A DNA stretch of 34,462 nucleotides, from contig NZ_FRFF01000153.1 of NCBI RefSeq assembly GCF_900143625.1, positions 1 through 34,462 of the forward strand, written 5' to 3'. The notes beneath the pieces were generated by a model, which did no database searches, was not told where the DNA came from, and saw only the letters and a program-made list of their open reading frames with translations. The translations under genes and the position numbers were made by a program. The DNA comes from Nocardiopsis sp. JB363. GTDB taxonomy: Bacteria > Actinomycetota > Actinomycetes > Streptosporangiales > Streptosporangiaceae. Numbering within the stretch: position 1 is the stretch's first letter; every line of letters begins with the position of its first letter. Shown in pieces: positions 24,719-32,404 of this stretch.

Positions 24719-26293
24719 TCAGGGGCGTTCGAGAAACCGGTGGGCGGCGCGGAGCCGTTCGACTTCGGGCAGGTCCGGGCCCTCGCCGGAGATCTCGTCG
24801 GCCCAGGTGAGCAGCCTGCGCAGGTGGGGGAGCGTGGCTTCGGTGGTCACCTCGGGGCGGCCGGCGACCACCAGACCGGCGGTGCCGTCGACCGTGACCA
24901 CGTCCCCGTCGGTGAGCGTGTGCGCGCCGACGCCGACCACGGCGGGCCTGCCCAGGGGACGGGCCACGACCGCCGCGTGCGAGACCGGTCCGCCGCGTTC
25001 GGTGATCACACCCGCCGCCGCGGCCAACCCGCTCATGTCCATGGGGGAGGTCTCCGGGCGCACCAGCACCACCGGGCCCTCGGCCGCCATCCGGACCGCC
25101 GCCGCACAGGTGGTGGCCGCCCGCCCCGTCACCACGCCGGGGACGGCGCCGATCCCACGGGCGAGCGGTTCCACCCCGGGTGCGAGCACCACGCGCGGGG
25201 TCCGTACCCGCTCCAGGTGCGCGGGTGCCACACGGAGCAGCGCCTCCTCCCTGGTGAGCGCTCCCTCCTCGACCAGGTCCACCGCCACGCGCACGGCCGC
25301 CGCCCCGGTGAACCGGCCCGGGCGGGCCTGCAACAACCACAGCCGGCCGGACTCGAAGGTGAACTCCGCGTAGGGGGCGTCGCGCAGGTCCCCCTCGATG
25401 AGTGTCAGCGCACGCGTCAGGTCGGTCCACACCCCGGGTTCACGGAGGGCCAGATCGTTCAGGGGCAGGGTGTCGGAACCCCCGGAGACCACCGCGTCGC
25501 CCCGTCGCTCGAACAGCACCTCGCCGTAGGGGCCTGGCGCCCCGGAGTTCGGGTCGCGACCGAACGCCACCCCCGCTCCGCTGTGCCCGTCCCGGTCGCC
25601 GTCCACCATGACCTGCACGACGACGGCGGTGCCCAGGTCGTGCGGGACGCCGTGCAGGGTCCGGTAGGTGCGGGCGCGCGGGGCGTGCCAGGAAGTGAAC
25701 ACGGCGCGGATCGCCGCCCGCAGCTCCGCTCTGGGGTCGGCGCCCGTGCCCAGCCCGAGGACGGTGTCCATCATCCCGGGCATGGACACGCTCGCCCCGG
25801 AGCGCACGGACACCGTCAGACCCCGCTCGGAACGCAGCGATCCTGGCAGGTCCCGCTCGGAACGCAGCGATCCTGGCAGGTCCCGCTTGGAACGCAGCGA
25901 TCCTGGCAGGTCCCACTCGGAACGCAGCGATCCTGGCAGGTCCCACTCGGAACGCACGGATCCTGGCAGATCCCGCCCGGAGTTCGCCGGGCCCGGTAGC
26001 TCTCGCTCGGAGCGCGCCGACACCGTCAGACCCCGCCCGGAGCCGCCGAACGTTCGGCCGGTGACGGACTCCAATCGCGCGAGGGCGGTGTCGAGTTCGG
26101 CGTCCAGCCCCGCGGGGAACGCGCCGGATGCGAGGAAGACGCGGCACGCCTCGGTCGTGACGACGAAGGCGGCCGGAACCGGCAGCCCCAGCCGCAGCAG
26201 GCCGACGAGGCCGTGCGCCTTGGCGCCCAGCAACTCGGGCGTTCCCGCCTCGTCCACCGTGAGCGGGCGTGTCCACCGCGCGTCGGGGCTCAT
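24719..26293 (-). CDS. Short PPDK-like protein: ATP-grasp plus phosphohistidine domain, no PEP/pyruvate barrel
   Basis: A 524-aa protein. The N-terminus matches pyruvate phosphate dikinase (GAKAHGLVGLLRLGLPVPAA). The VSVRSGAS-SMPGMMDTVLGLG signature (about 155-178) and ATP-grasp elements follow, including RLWLLQARPGR. The swivelling phosphohistidine domain has TSPMDMSGLAAAAGVITERG and GGPVSHAAVVARPLG, with the phosphorylated His near residue 438. Full PPDK is about 880 aa; the C-terminal PEP/pyruvate barrel is absent and the gene ends cleanly, so this is a short form rather than a frameshift. It may phosphorylate itself from ATP and pass phosphate to an unknown partner. A tandem repeat interrupts the ATP-grasp region. 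ATG 26293 overlaps the upstream gene's stop (ATGA). Confidence 0.82.
   Translation of the reverse strand: MSPDARWTRPLTVDEAGTPELLGAKAHGLVGLLRLGLPVPAAFVVTTEACRVFLASGAFPAGLDAELDTALARLESVTGRTFGGSGRGLTVSARSERELPGPANSGRDLPGSVRSEWDLPGSLRSEWDLPGSLRSKRDLPGSLRSERDLPGSLRSERGLTVSVRSGASVSMPGMMDTVLGLGTGADPRAELRAAIRAVFTSWHAPRARTYRTLHGVPHDLGTAVVVQVMVDGDRDGHSGAGVAFGRDPNSGAPGPYGEVLFERRGDAVVSGGSDTLPLNDLALREPGVWTDLTRALTLIEGDLRDAPYAEFTFESGRLWLLQARPGRFTGAAAVRVAVDLVEEGALTREEALLRVAPAHLERVRTPRVVLAPGVEPLARGIGAVPGVVTGRAATTCAAAVRMAAEGPVVLVRPETSPMDMSGLAAAAGVITERGGPVSHAAVVARPLGRPAVVGVGAHTLTDGDVVTVDGTAGLVVAGRPEVTTEATLPHLRRLLTWADEISGEGPDLPEVERLRAAHRFLERP
25801..26040 (-). repeat. In-frame 30-bp tandem array (8 units) in the PPDK-like gene
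   Basis: Units start at 25801, 25831, 25861, 25891, 25921, 25951, 25981 and 26011. The five from 25831 to 25980 are nearly identical (for example AACGCAGCGATCCTGGCAGG at the start of each), encoding a ten-residue LPGS(L/V)RSE(R/W)D-type repeat at about residues 85-164. The two end units resemble each other (both contain CACCGTCAGACCCCGC) and encode LTVSARSER and LTVSVRSGA. There are no spacers, so it is not a CRISPR array. Confidence 0.92.
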
Positions 26294-26907
26294 CGGGGGA
26301 TTCCCAGGGTGGCCAGCAGATCCTCGTGCAGCTGGGACCACACGGTGTGGAAGGAGTCGGTGCCATCGGCCACCTGATCGAGCTCACCGGCGCGTGCCCG
26401 CTCCAGCGCCCTGGCCAGCCGCACCCGGTAACGCCCGAACCGGGGCAGGGCCAAAGCCAGCTCCGCGCAGACGTCGGCGGTGCGGAGTTCGAGGTCGGCC
26501 AAGGCCTCCAGCACGCGGGCGTCGTAGGCGGCATCGGTGTGGTCGTTGGCGGTGACCACACCGTCGAGGGGCCGCAACTGCCAGGCACCGCACAGGTCGA
26601 GCGCCTCGGCGTTGAGTTCCTCGAAGGCCTCGTGGGTGTCGGCGGCCAGGTCGCGGGCGCCGGCCCGGTCGAGTTCGGCACTGACGCGCTCGGCGTCGGC
26701 GGCCCGGCCCGCCTCGGTCGGCCCCCAGCCGCCGAAGGGCCCGGGGACGCGGGTCACCAGCCCGGACACGGCCAGATCGATCAGCTCGGACTCGACGTCT
26801 TCGTGGCTCAGCCCGGTGGCCTCGGCCAGACGTTCGAGGCCGCAGAACCCGACGACGCGCAGACCGTGCAGGACGAGCAGGTCGGGCGGTGTGGTCACCG
26901 GTGGCAC
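26290..26907 (-). CDS. Winged-helix protein co-transcribed with the PPDK-like gene
   Basis: A 205-aa protein. Residues about 8-75 look like a winged HTH (GLERLAEATGLSHEDVESEL, then AVSGLVTRVPGPFGGWGPTE as the wing). A helical domain follows (DTHEAFEELNAEALDLCGAW, then TDAAYDARVLEALADLELRT). I do not know its exact family; it resembles proteins encoded beside short PPDK-like genes in actinomycetes and may be a regulator or partner of that enzyme. GTG 26907 is chosen with GAGAGGA nine bases before it. A longer form from ATG 26952 would run through the operator dyads and is less likely. The stop overlaps the next gene's ATG. Confidence 0.65.
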   Translation of the reverse strand: MPPVTTPPDLLVLHGLRVVGFCGLERLAEATGLSHEDVESELIDLAVSGLVTRVPGPFGGWGPTEAGRAADAERVSAELDRAGARDLAADTHEAFEELNAEALDLCGAWQLRPLDGVVTANDHTDAAYDARVLEALADLELRTADVCAELALALPRFGRYRVRLARALERARAGELDQVADGTDSFHTVWSQLHEDLLATLGIPR

Positions 26908-26937
26908 GTGGATCAGTCCTCTCGGATGATCGGATCC

Positions 26938-26971
26938 GGATGTTGTGAACATCCAGATGATATGAACATCT
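26938..26971. promoter_or_regulatory. Two adjacent 17-bp operator dyads between divergent genes
   Basis: GGATGTT-GTG-AACATCC (26938-26954) is a perfect 7-bp dyad. It is directly followed by AGATGAT-ATG-AACATCT (26955-26971), which matches it at 13 of 17 positions and has six of seven arm pairs. They lie 31-64 bp before the winged-helix gene (minus) and about 95 bp before the GntR gene (plus). The spacing is of the kind expected for a dimeric repressor binding cooperatively; the GntR protein is the nearest candidate. Confidence 0.7.
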
Positions 26972-27065
26972 CCAGTGTAGGTCGCGGGTGGACGGCGGCG
27001 GCACGCCTGGGCGGGCGTGGCATCCTGGGAGGCCAGAAGTCCGCGCGGGGGAGGAACAACACCAG

Positions 27066-27752
27066 ATGAGCATCGACGCGCCGCGCGAGCGGCCGGTGAT
27101 CGGGTCGCTCGCCGAGAGCAGCAGTCTTCGATCCCGGGTGACGGAGGTCCTGCGTCAGGCGATGGTGGCCGGTGAGCTCGAACCCGGCCGGATCTACTCG
27201 GCGCCCGCGCTGGCCGAACGGCTCGGTGTCTCGGCCACCCCCGTGCGCGAGGCCATGATGGAGCTGACCAAGGAGGGGCTCGTGGAGACCCTCCGGCACC
27301 GCGGGTACCGCGTGGTCGAGCTCGGTGAGGTGACCCTCGACGAGATCATCGAGGTGCGCGAGCTCATCGAGGTGCCCACGGTCGGACGGGTCGCGGCGGT
27401 CGCGACACCCGAACAGGTCGCCCTGCTCCGGCCGCTCGCCGACCGGCTCAACGAGACCGCTGCGGCGGGGGAGTTGCAGGAGTTCATCGCCACCGACACC
27501 ACCTTCCACCTGCGTCTGCTCGGCATCGCCGGAAACCAGCGCCTGGTCGAGGAGGTGGGCCGGTTGCGCGGGATGGCGCGTCTGTCCGCGCTGCGCCGGT
27601 TGTACGAGGAGGGGCGCCTGGGAGCCACCGCACGGGAACACCACGACCTGCTCGACCTGATCGAGGCGCGGGACGTGGCCGGGGCGGAGGCGTTGATGCG
27701 CCGGCACCTGGGGCACGTGCGCGGGGTGTGGGCCGGGCGCGACGAGGGCTGA
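27066..27752 (+). CDS. GntR-family regulator, FadR/FCD subfamily
   Basis: A 228-aa protein. The N-terminal winged HTH (about 15-85) has the GntR pattern LAERLGVSATPVREAMMELT with the GLVETLRHRGYRVVEL wing. The C-terminal FCD helical ligand domain has EVRELIEVPTVGRVA, the metal-site-like ATDTTFHLRLLGIAGNQRLV, and the final HHDLLDLIEARD plus MRRHLGHV. FCD regulators sense organic or amino acids. ATG 27066 follows GGGGAGGA at a slightly long spacing. It is divergent from the winged-helix/PPDK-like pair and upstream of the transporter operon, whose promoter also carries a dyad, so it may control either side. Confidence 0.9.
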   Translation: MSIDAPRERPVIGSLAESSSLRSRVTEVLRQAMVAGELEPGRIYSAPALAERLGVSATPVREAMMELTKEGLVETLRHRGYRVVELGEVTLDEIIEVRELIEVPTVGRVAAVATPEQVALLRPLADRLNETAAAGELQEFIATDTTFHLRLLGIAGNQRLVEEVGRLRGMARLSALRRLYEEGRLGATAREHHDLLDLIEARDVAGAEALMRRHLGHVRGVWAGRDEG

Positions 27753-27787
27753 ACCCGGATCGGAACGCCCGTCCGTGTCGGTCCTGA

Positions 27788-27807
27788 AAGCCCGTCCCCA
27801 CGGGCTT
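27788..27807. terminator. Terminator after the GntR gene
   Basis: AAGCCCGT and ACGGGCTT form a perfect 8-bp stem with a CCCC loop, 35 bp after the GntR stop. Confidence 0.65.
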
Positions 27808-27918
27808 GGCGGCCGTTTCGGGTCCGCCCCGGTCTGCTCCGGCCACGTCCCGAGCTGACCGATTGGCGGTCTCGTCGCAGGTCACGGCTTGATCGCGTCG
27901 CCCCGGATGTCTTGTCAT

Positions 27919-27944
27919 GTGCAACGTAAAATTGTACGTTGCAC
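27919..27944. promoter_or_regulatory. 26-bp operator-like dyad before the transporter operon
   Basis: GTGCAACGTA and TACGTTGCAC are perfect 10-bp arms around AAATTG, 53 bp before the transporter start, in a short AT-rich spot within GC-rich DNA. Size and placement suit a dimeric repressor such as the GntR/FCD protein encoded just upstream. The sequence differs from the dyads at 26938-26971, so one regulator is unlikely to bind both sites equally. Confidence 0.6.
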
Positions 27945-27997
27945 GTGTTCGCATCATGAGGCCCACGTCACGTGGCCCACGACACGAGGAGTGCTGA

Positions 27998-29341
27998 GTG
28001 TCCCCCACACAGTCCGTGGTCGGCCGACCGGCCACCAACCGCCGTGTGCTCATCGGCAGCCTCAGCGGCAGCGCGATCGAGTGGTTCGACTTCTTCCTGT
28101 ACGCCACCGCCGCCGCGCTGATCTTCGACAAGCAGTTCTTCCCCAACGACGACCCCGTCATCTCGTTGATGCTGTCGTACCTGACGCTGTCCCTGACCTT
28201 CTTCATCCGGCCGTTCGGCGGGATCGTCTTCTCCCACATCGGCGACCGCATCGGCCGGAAGAAGACCCTGGTCATCACCCTGTCGCTGATGGGCGGCGCG
28301 ACCGTCGCCATCGGTCTGCTGCCCAACTACGACCAGGTCGGCATGCTCGCTCCGCTGCTGCTGATCCTGTGCCGGGTCATCCAGGGCCTGGCCATCGGCG
28401 GTGAATGGGGCGGCGCCCTGCTGCTCGCCTACGAGTACGCGCCCAAGGAACGCCGCGGCTTCTTCGGGTCGGTGCCCCAGACCGGCATCACCATCGGCAT
28501 GCTCCTGTCCACCATCGCGTTCGGCCTGGTCAGCATGCTCCCCAACGACGCCTTCGAGGCGTGGGGCTGGCGCATCCCGTTCATCGCCAGCATCATCCTC
28601 GTCTTCGTCGGCCTGTGGATCCGCAAGGGCCTGGCCGAGACCCCCGCCTTTCGCGAGGCCAAGGAGAGCGGCAACGTCGCCAAACTGCCCATCAAGGACA
28701 CCCTGCGCGACCACTGGCGCTCCGTCCTCGTGGCCGTGGGCGCCAAGGTCGTCGAGACCGCGCCGTTCTACATCTTCGCGACCTTCGTGGTCAGCTACGC
28801 CACCGGCACCCTCGACATCCAGCAGTCCGTGGTCCTCAACGCCGTCAGCGCCGGCGCGTTCGTCAGCACCATCGTCATCCTGCTCATGGGCCGCCTCTCC
28901 GACACCCTCGGCCGCACGAAGGTCTACCTGAGTGGCGCCGTGATCATCGCCGCCGTGTCCGTCCCCTTCTTCATGCTGCTCGACCTGCAGATGAACTGGG
29001 CCGTGTACGTGGCCGTCGTGCTCGCCCTCGGCGTGGCCTGGCCGCCGGTCACCGCCACCCTGGGCACCCTCACCTCCGAGATCTTCACGACCCGGGTCCG
29101 CTACACCGGCGTGACGCTCGGCTACCAGATCGGCGCCGCCCTCGCCGGCGGAACCGCACCGCTGCTGGCCACCTGGCTGCTGGCCCGCTTCGACGGCGCC
29201 TGGTGGCCCATCGCGACCTACCTGGTGATCCTGGCCGTCATCTCCTTCACCGCCGTCGCCGTCTCCGGCTCGGTCGTACGCAAGGAGACCGCCGCCATCG
29301 CACGACGCGAAGGCATCAACGAAAACGAGGTGATGTCGTGA
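27998..29341 (+). CDS. MFS transporter, metabolite:H+ symporter (MHS) family
   Basis: A 447-aa inner-membrane protein with about 12 helices. The MHS hallmarks are clear: SGSAIEWFDFFLYATAAALI near residues 23-42, FIRPFGGIVFSHIGDRIGRKKTL with the loop 2-3 motif, RVIQGLAIGGEWGGALLLAYEY, and GRLSDTLGRTKVY in the second half. Relatives import carboxylates, betaine, proline or shikimate with protons; the substrate here is unknown. GTG 27998 follows GAGGAG. It overlaps the next gene as GTGA, so transport and the cyclodeaminase-family enzyme are coupled, which suggests an amino acid or imino acid substrate (inference). Confidence 0.92.
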   Translation: MSPTQSVVGRPATNRRVLIGSLSGSAIEWFDFFLYATAAALIFDKQFFPNDDPVISLMLSYLTLSLTFFIRPFGGIVFSHIGDRIGRKKTLVITLSLMGGATVAIGLLPNYDQVGMLAPLLLILCRVIQGLAIGGEWGGALLLAYEYAPKERRGFFGSVPQTGITIGMLLSTIAFGLVSMLPNDAFEAWGWRIPFIASIILVFVGLWIRKGLAETPAFREAKESGNVAKLPIKDTLRDHWRSVLVAVGAKVVETAPFYIFATFVVSYATGTLDIQQSVVLNAVSAGAFVSTIVILLMGRLSDTLGRTKVYLSGAVIIAAVSVPFFMLLDLQMNWAVYVAVVLALGVAWPPVTATLGTLTSEIFTTRVRYTGVTLGYQIGAALAGGTAPLLATWLLARFDGAWWPIATYLVILAVISFTAVAVSGSVVRKETAAIARREGINENEVMS

Positions 29342-30258
29342 ACGGCCTGCCGTTCGTCGACGCCGACGAGGTCCGCCGCCGGATCGACCCCGACCGCGCG
29401 CGCACCCTGATCGAAGGGGCCCTCAAGGCCGGGTTCGACCCGGCCGACGACCCGGCGCGCTCCCACGCCGACGCCGGGTCCGGGCACCTGCTGCTCATGC
29501 CCTCGACGCTGGGGGACTGGGTGGGCGTCAAGGTCGCCTCCGTGGCGCCCGACAACCCCGCGCTGGGGCTGCCGCGCATCCAGGCCGTCTACGTACTGAT
29601 GGACGCCAAGACGCTCACCCCGCGGGTGTTCGTCGACGGGGTGAGCCTGACCTCGCTGCGCACCCCGGCCACCTCCGCGGTCGCGGCCGACCACCTCGCC
29701 GACCCCGACGCCTCCCACCTCGTGGTCTTCGGCAACGGACCACAGGCGGTGGAACACGTCGCCGCCATGGCCGGGATCAGGGCGCTGAGCAGCGTCCGCA
29801 TGGTCGGCCGTACCCCGCACAAGGTGGCGGCGGCCCTCGCCGAACTCGCCGAACGGGGGATCACCGCCGAGGCGGGCACCGTCGCCGACGTCGCCGACGC
29901 CGACATCGTCGTGTGCGCCACCTCCAGCGCCGAACCACTGTTCGACGGTTCCCTGGTACGCGACGGCGCCTGCGTCATCGCGATGGGCTCGCACGAAGTC
30001 GACCGTCGCGAACTGGACGCCGCCCTCATGAGCCGCGCCCAGGTGGTGGTCGAGGAGCGTGGCAGCGCCCTGCGCGAGTGCGGTGACGTGGTGCTCGCCA
30101 TCGAGGAGGGCCCCCTGACCGTCGACGACCTGATCGGGCTGGCCCCGTTGGTGCGCGGCGAGGTCACCCGCCGCACCGATCGGCCCAACGTGTTCAAGGG
30201 CTCGGGGATGTCCTGGCAGGACCTCGCGGTCGCCGTCGGCGTGGCCCCCACCGACTGA
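29338..30258 (+). CDS. Ornithine cyclodeaminase/mu-crystallin family NAD(P)-dependent enzyme
   Basis: A 306-aa protein. The N-terminal substrate domain holds VGVKVASVAPDNPALGLP and ALTSLRTPATSAVAADHL-like residues (the protein reads SLTSLRTPATSAVAA). The Rossmann domain has LVVFGNGPQAVEHVAAM followed by VRMVGRTPHKVAA and ADIVVCATSSAEPLF. In the dinucleotide loop, GNGPQA replaces the more usual GxGxQA. Family members include ornithine cyclodeaminase, alanine dehydrogenase, ketimine reductases and imino acid reductases, so the reaction cannot be named from sequence alone. GTG 29338 overlaps the transporter stop with GAGG upstream. Confidence 0.87.
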   Translation: MNGLPFVDADEVRRRIDPDRARTLIEGALKAGFDPADDPARSHADAGSGHLLLMPSTLGDWVGVKVASVAPDNPALGLPRIQAVYVLMDAKTLTPRVFVDGVSLTSLRTPATSAVAADHLADPDASHLVVFGNGPQAVEHVAAMAGIRALSSVRMVGRTPHKVAAALAELAERGITAEAGTVADVADADIVVCATSSAEPLFDGSLVRDGACVIAMGSHEVDRRELDAALMSRAQVVVEERGSALRECGDVVLAIEEGPLTVDDLIGLAPLVRGEVTRRTDRPNVFKGSGMSWQDLAVAVGVAPTD

Positions 30259-30355
30259 TCGGCGCCCGACCGCTCCGGAGGGGCCCGCCCCGATGCTCGG
30301 CGGTATCGCAGCGGGCCCTCCGGGTTCTGTCACCGGCCTCTGCTTGGATCGCGTC

Positions 30356-31015
30356 ATGAACGCGAAAGAACTCGCCCCACGCCTTCCCTCCCCTGCCGAC
30401 CTGCGAGGTCTGGGCCGCCGGATCGTGCTGTTGGAGTACCTCATCGACCCCGACAGCGAGTTCCGCCAGTACGCCCACACCGCTGAGTGGCGACCGGGAT
30501 GGGACCTGATCACGATGCGCAACGGGGGAGGGGACGACTACGCCATCGCCCTCTCCGACGAGGCCGGCCTCCTGCGCGGCTTCGACCACGAATCCGAGGC
30601 GAGCCCTTACACCAACGAGGACGAGTTGTCCTATCTGCCGGGGACGGTGGACGCCCTGCCCGAGCGGTTCCGGCCCTTCCTGGAGGATTCCGAGTTCACC
30701 GATGGCGACGAAATGGCGGTGAGTCTGCTGCTGTGGTTCCTACCGGGCGAGACCACCTGGAGGACCGAGGCGACCGGGGAGGTCGAGGACGGGGCGGACT
30801 GGTTGCTGGGCTCCCTGGTCGCGCGGGACCCGGCCCGGGAGTTCCACAAGGAGTTCCAGGGCTACTACGAGACGAGCCTGGACCTATCCGCCGTGCGCGC
30901 GGTCCTCGACGGAACGCCCCTGACAGAGGAGATCGTCGCCGGTCTCAATCCCGGGGCCGACGAGGCCGACCTGCTCCGCAGGGCGACCACCTTCATGGAG
31001 CGTGACCCGGCCTGA
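30356..31015 (+). CDS. Unrecognised acidic protein
   Basis: A 219-aa soluble acidic protein beginning MNAKELAPRLPSPADLRGLG. It contains RPGWDLITMRNGGGDDYAIA, then GFDHESEASPYTNEDELSYL, and GDEMAVSLLLWFLPGETTW, with no membrane or signal segment. The pattern of aromatic residues near acidic ones and the strand GGDDYAIALSDEAGLLRGFDH recall small SUKH/immunity-like or uncharacterised actinobacterial proteins, but I cannot assign a family. ATG 30356 is used because it is the first ATG before the conserved-looking part; the ribosome site is poor. It stands alone, 97 bp after the cyclodeaminase gene. Confidence 0.65.
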   Translation: MNAKELAPRLPSPADLRGLGRRIVLLEYLIDPDSEFRQYAHTAEWRPGWDLITMRNGGGDDYAIALSDEAGLLRGFDHESEASPYTNEDELSYLPGTVDALPERFRPFLEDSEFTDGDEMAVSLLLWFLPGETTWRTEATGEVEDGADWLLGSLVARDPAREFHKEFQGYYETSLDLSAVRAVLDGTPLTEEIVAGLNPGADEADLLRRATTFMERDPA

Positions 31016-31084
31016 GCCCCCGCCGCGGGCCCCGTATCGGGTACGGAAGTGTCCGGTTCTCCGGGGTTCCCCGTCGCTAAATAA

Positions 31085-31123
31085 TTGAGAGCTCAAGTGA
31101 CTAGCTAATATCTTCCTAGGAAG
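31085..31123 (+). promoter_or_regulatory. AT-rich promoter/operator before the VOC gene
   Basis: TTGAG-AG-CTCAA (31085-31096) and the perfect palindrome CTTCCTAGGAAG (31112-31123) lie about 66-104 bp before the VOC start, in one of the most AT-rich spots of the window. TTGAGA (31085) and TAATAT (31106-31111) could serve as -35 and -10 boxes with a short 15-base spacer. Dyads of this type near ring-cleavage-dioxygenase genes are often bound by MarR-like sensors, but no such gene is nearby. Confidence 0.5.
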
Positions 31124-31188
31124 CTATGCTGTGATCAGTGAGTGGGGCACGACGCACCACCCGGACCCCTTGGGGAAGGAACCAGGCC

Positions 31189-32127
31189 ATGGACGCCAAC
31201 GTGACGGCCCGCCAGAGCAACGACATCGCGCGAGTCCTCGACCCGAACACGGGGATGGACGCGGTCACGCTGCACGTGGGCGACCTCGAACTGATGAGCT
31301 CCTACTACGCGAACGCCCTCGCGCTCGAACCGGTGGAGGAGCGCGCGCACGGCCGCCGAGTCCACCGTGTCCTCGGCCGCGGCACCACCCCCATGGTCCG
31401 GCTCATCTCCACCCCGGACCTGCCCGGCGTGGACCCGCGCGCGGCCGGTCTGTTCCACACCGCCTTCCTCTTCGAGGACCGCCAGAGCCTGGCCGCCACG
31501 GTCCACCGCGCCGCGCAGGACTCGCGCAGCCGCTTCGCCGGTTCCTCCGACCACCTCGTCAGCGAGGCCTTCTACTTCACCGACCCCGAGGGCAACGGGA
31601 TCGAGCTCTACATCGACCGCCCGCGCTCCGAGTGGAGCTACGCCCCCGACGGCGAACTGCGCATGGCCAGCGAGTACCTGGACCCGAACGCCTTCCTGCG
31701 CGAGCACCTGGACCAGGCCACCGTGGACGCCGCGCCCCGCCTGCCCGGCAAGATCGGCCACGTCCACCTCCAGGTCGGTGACATCGCCCAGGCCCGCGAC
31801 TTCTACGTGGACACCATCGGCTTCGAGACCACCGTGCGCAGCTACCCCGGAGCCCTGTTCGCCGCCGCCGGCGGCTACCACCACCACGTCGCGATGAACA
31901 CGTGGAACAGCCGGGGCGTGGGTCCGCGCGCCTCGCGCCTGGGGCTCGGCGACGTGGCGGTCACCGTGCCGGCTCGCGAGGACCTCGACGCGCTGGTCGC
32001 CCGTTTGAAGGCCAAGGGCACCGGCTTCGCGGACGACGGCCGGTCGGTGTCGGCGAAGGACCCGTGGGGCACCCAGGTCACCGTCAGCCTTCCGAACACC
32101 GGTGTGGAGGACCTGCTCAAGGCCTGA
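31189..32127 (+). CDS. Two-module VOC protein, catechol 2,3-dioxygenase-like (CatE type)
   Basis: A 312-aa protein with two vicinal-oxygen-chelate modules. The first has VTLHVGDLELMSSYYANAL, GLFHTAFLFEDR and DPEGNGIELYIDRP. The second has GHVHLQVGDIAQARDFYVDT, GGYHHHVAMNTW and DPWGTQVTVSL. The His-His-Glu metal site of extradiol enzymes is suggested by GHVH and YHHHV in the second module, but its third ligand position reads Gln (DPWGTQV), so the activity may differ from true catechol cleavage. ATG 31189 has AAGGA eight bases before it. The AT-rich upstream dyads suggest induced expression. A role in quinone, catechol or electrophile detoxification is likely but not shown. Confidence 0.85.
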   Translation: MDANVTARQSNDIARVLDPNTGMDAVTLHVGDLELMSSYYANALALEPVEERAHGRRVHRVLGRGTTPMVRLISTPDLPGVDPRAAGLFHTAFLFEDRQSLAATVHRAAQDSRSRFAGSSDHLVSEAFYFTDPEGNGIELYIDRPRSEWSYAPDGELRMASEYLDPNAFLREHLDQATVDAAPRLPGKIGHVHLQVGDIAQARDFYVDTIGFETTVRSYPGALFAAAGGYHHHVAMNTWNSRGVGPRASRLGLGDVAVTVPAREDLDALVARLKAKGTGFADDGRSVSAKDPWGTQVTVSLPNTGVEDLLKA

Positions 32128-32299
32128 ACCCGCAGTGGACCCGGGGGCACCCGGGTGCTTGCGGGCTCAGGGCCTGCGTCCGCAATGGGTCTGTGGGGCG
32201 CCTGGGTGCTTGCGGGCTCAAGCTCTGCGTCCACAATGGGTCTGTGGGGCACCTGGGTGCCTGTCGGCTCAGGGCCTGCGTCCACACCGGGGCGGGGCA
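32122..32299. repeat. 51-bp tandem repeat after the VOC gene (three copies plus a partial)
   Basis: Units run from the VOC stop itself. The phrase AATGGGTCTGTGGGG occurs at 32184 and at 32235, 51 bp apart; a more diverged first copy begins near 32122 and a partial fourth ends near the hairpin at 32300. CTGGGTGCTTGCGGGCTCA-type segments also recur. The period is a multiple of three and leaves an open frame running into the GNAT gene, but no start signal supports translation. Confidence 0.85.
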
Positions 32300-32330
32300 C
32301 CCGGCCTTCCTCATCCCTCGGAAGGCCGGG
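32300..32330. terminator. Terminator after the VOC gene and repeat
   Basis: CCCGGCCTTCC and GGAAGGCCGGG form a perfect 11-bp stem with a nine-base loop, at the end of the tandem repeat and 75 bp before the GNAT start. It separates the two transcripts. Confidence 0.75.
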
Positions 32331-32404
32331 CCCCGACCATTCCCCGACCGCCGTCGCGGGAAAACCCGATGCGCCCGGGGTCGGGATCGGAGATCATCGC
32401 CGGC

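Noticed and set aside
25801..26040. CRISPR-like periodic array
   Set aside because: Units abut without spacers and lie in frame inside a coding region.
31875..32300. Minus-strand frame with Ala-Pro-His-Arg-Pro repeats
   Set aside because: It arises from the reverse strand of the 51-bp tandem repeat and overlaps the VOC gene; no start signal.
32102..32404. N-terminal extension of the GNAT protein through the 51-bp repeats
   Set aside because: It would start inside the VOC gene without a ribosome site and read through a strong terminator hairpin; GNAT homology begins at 32405.
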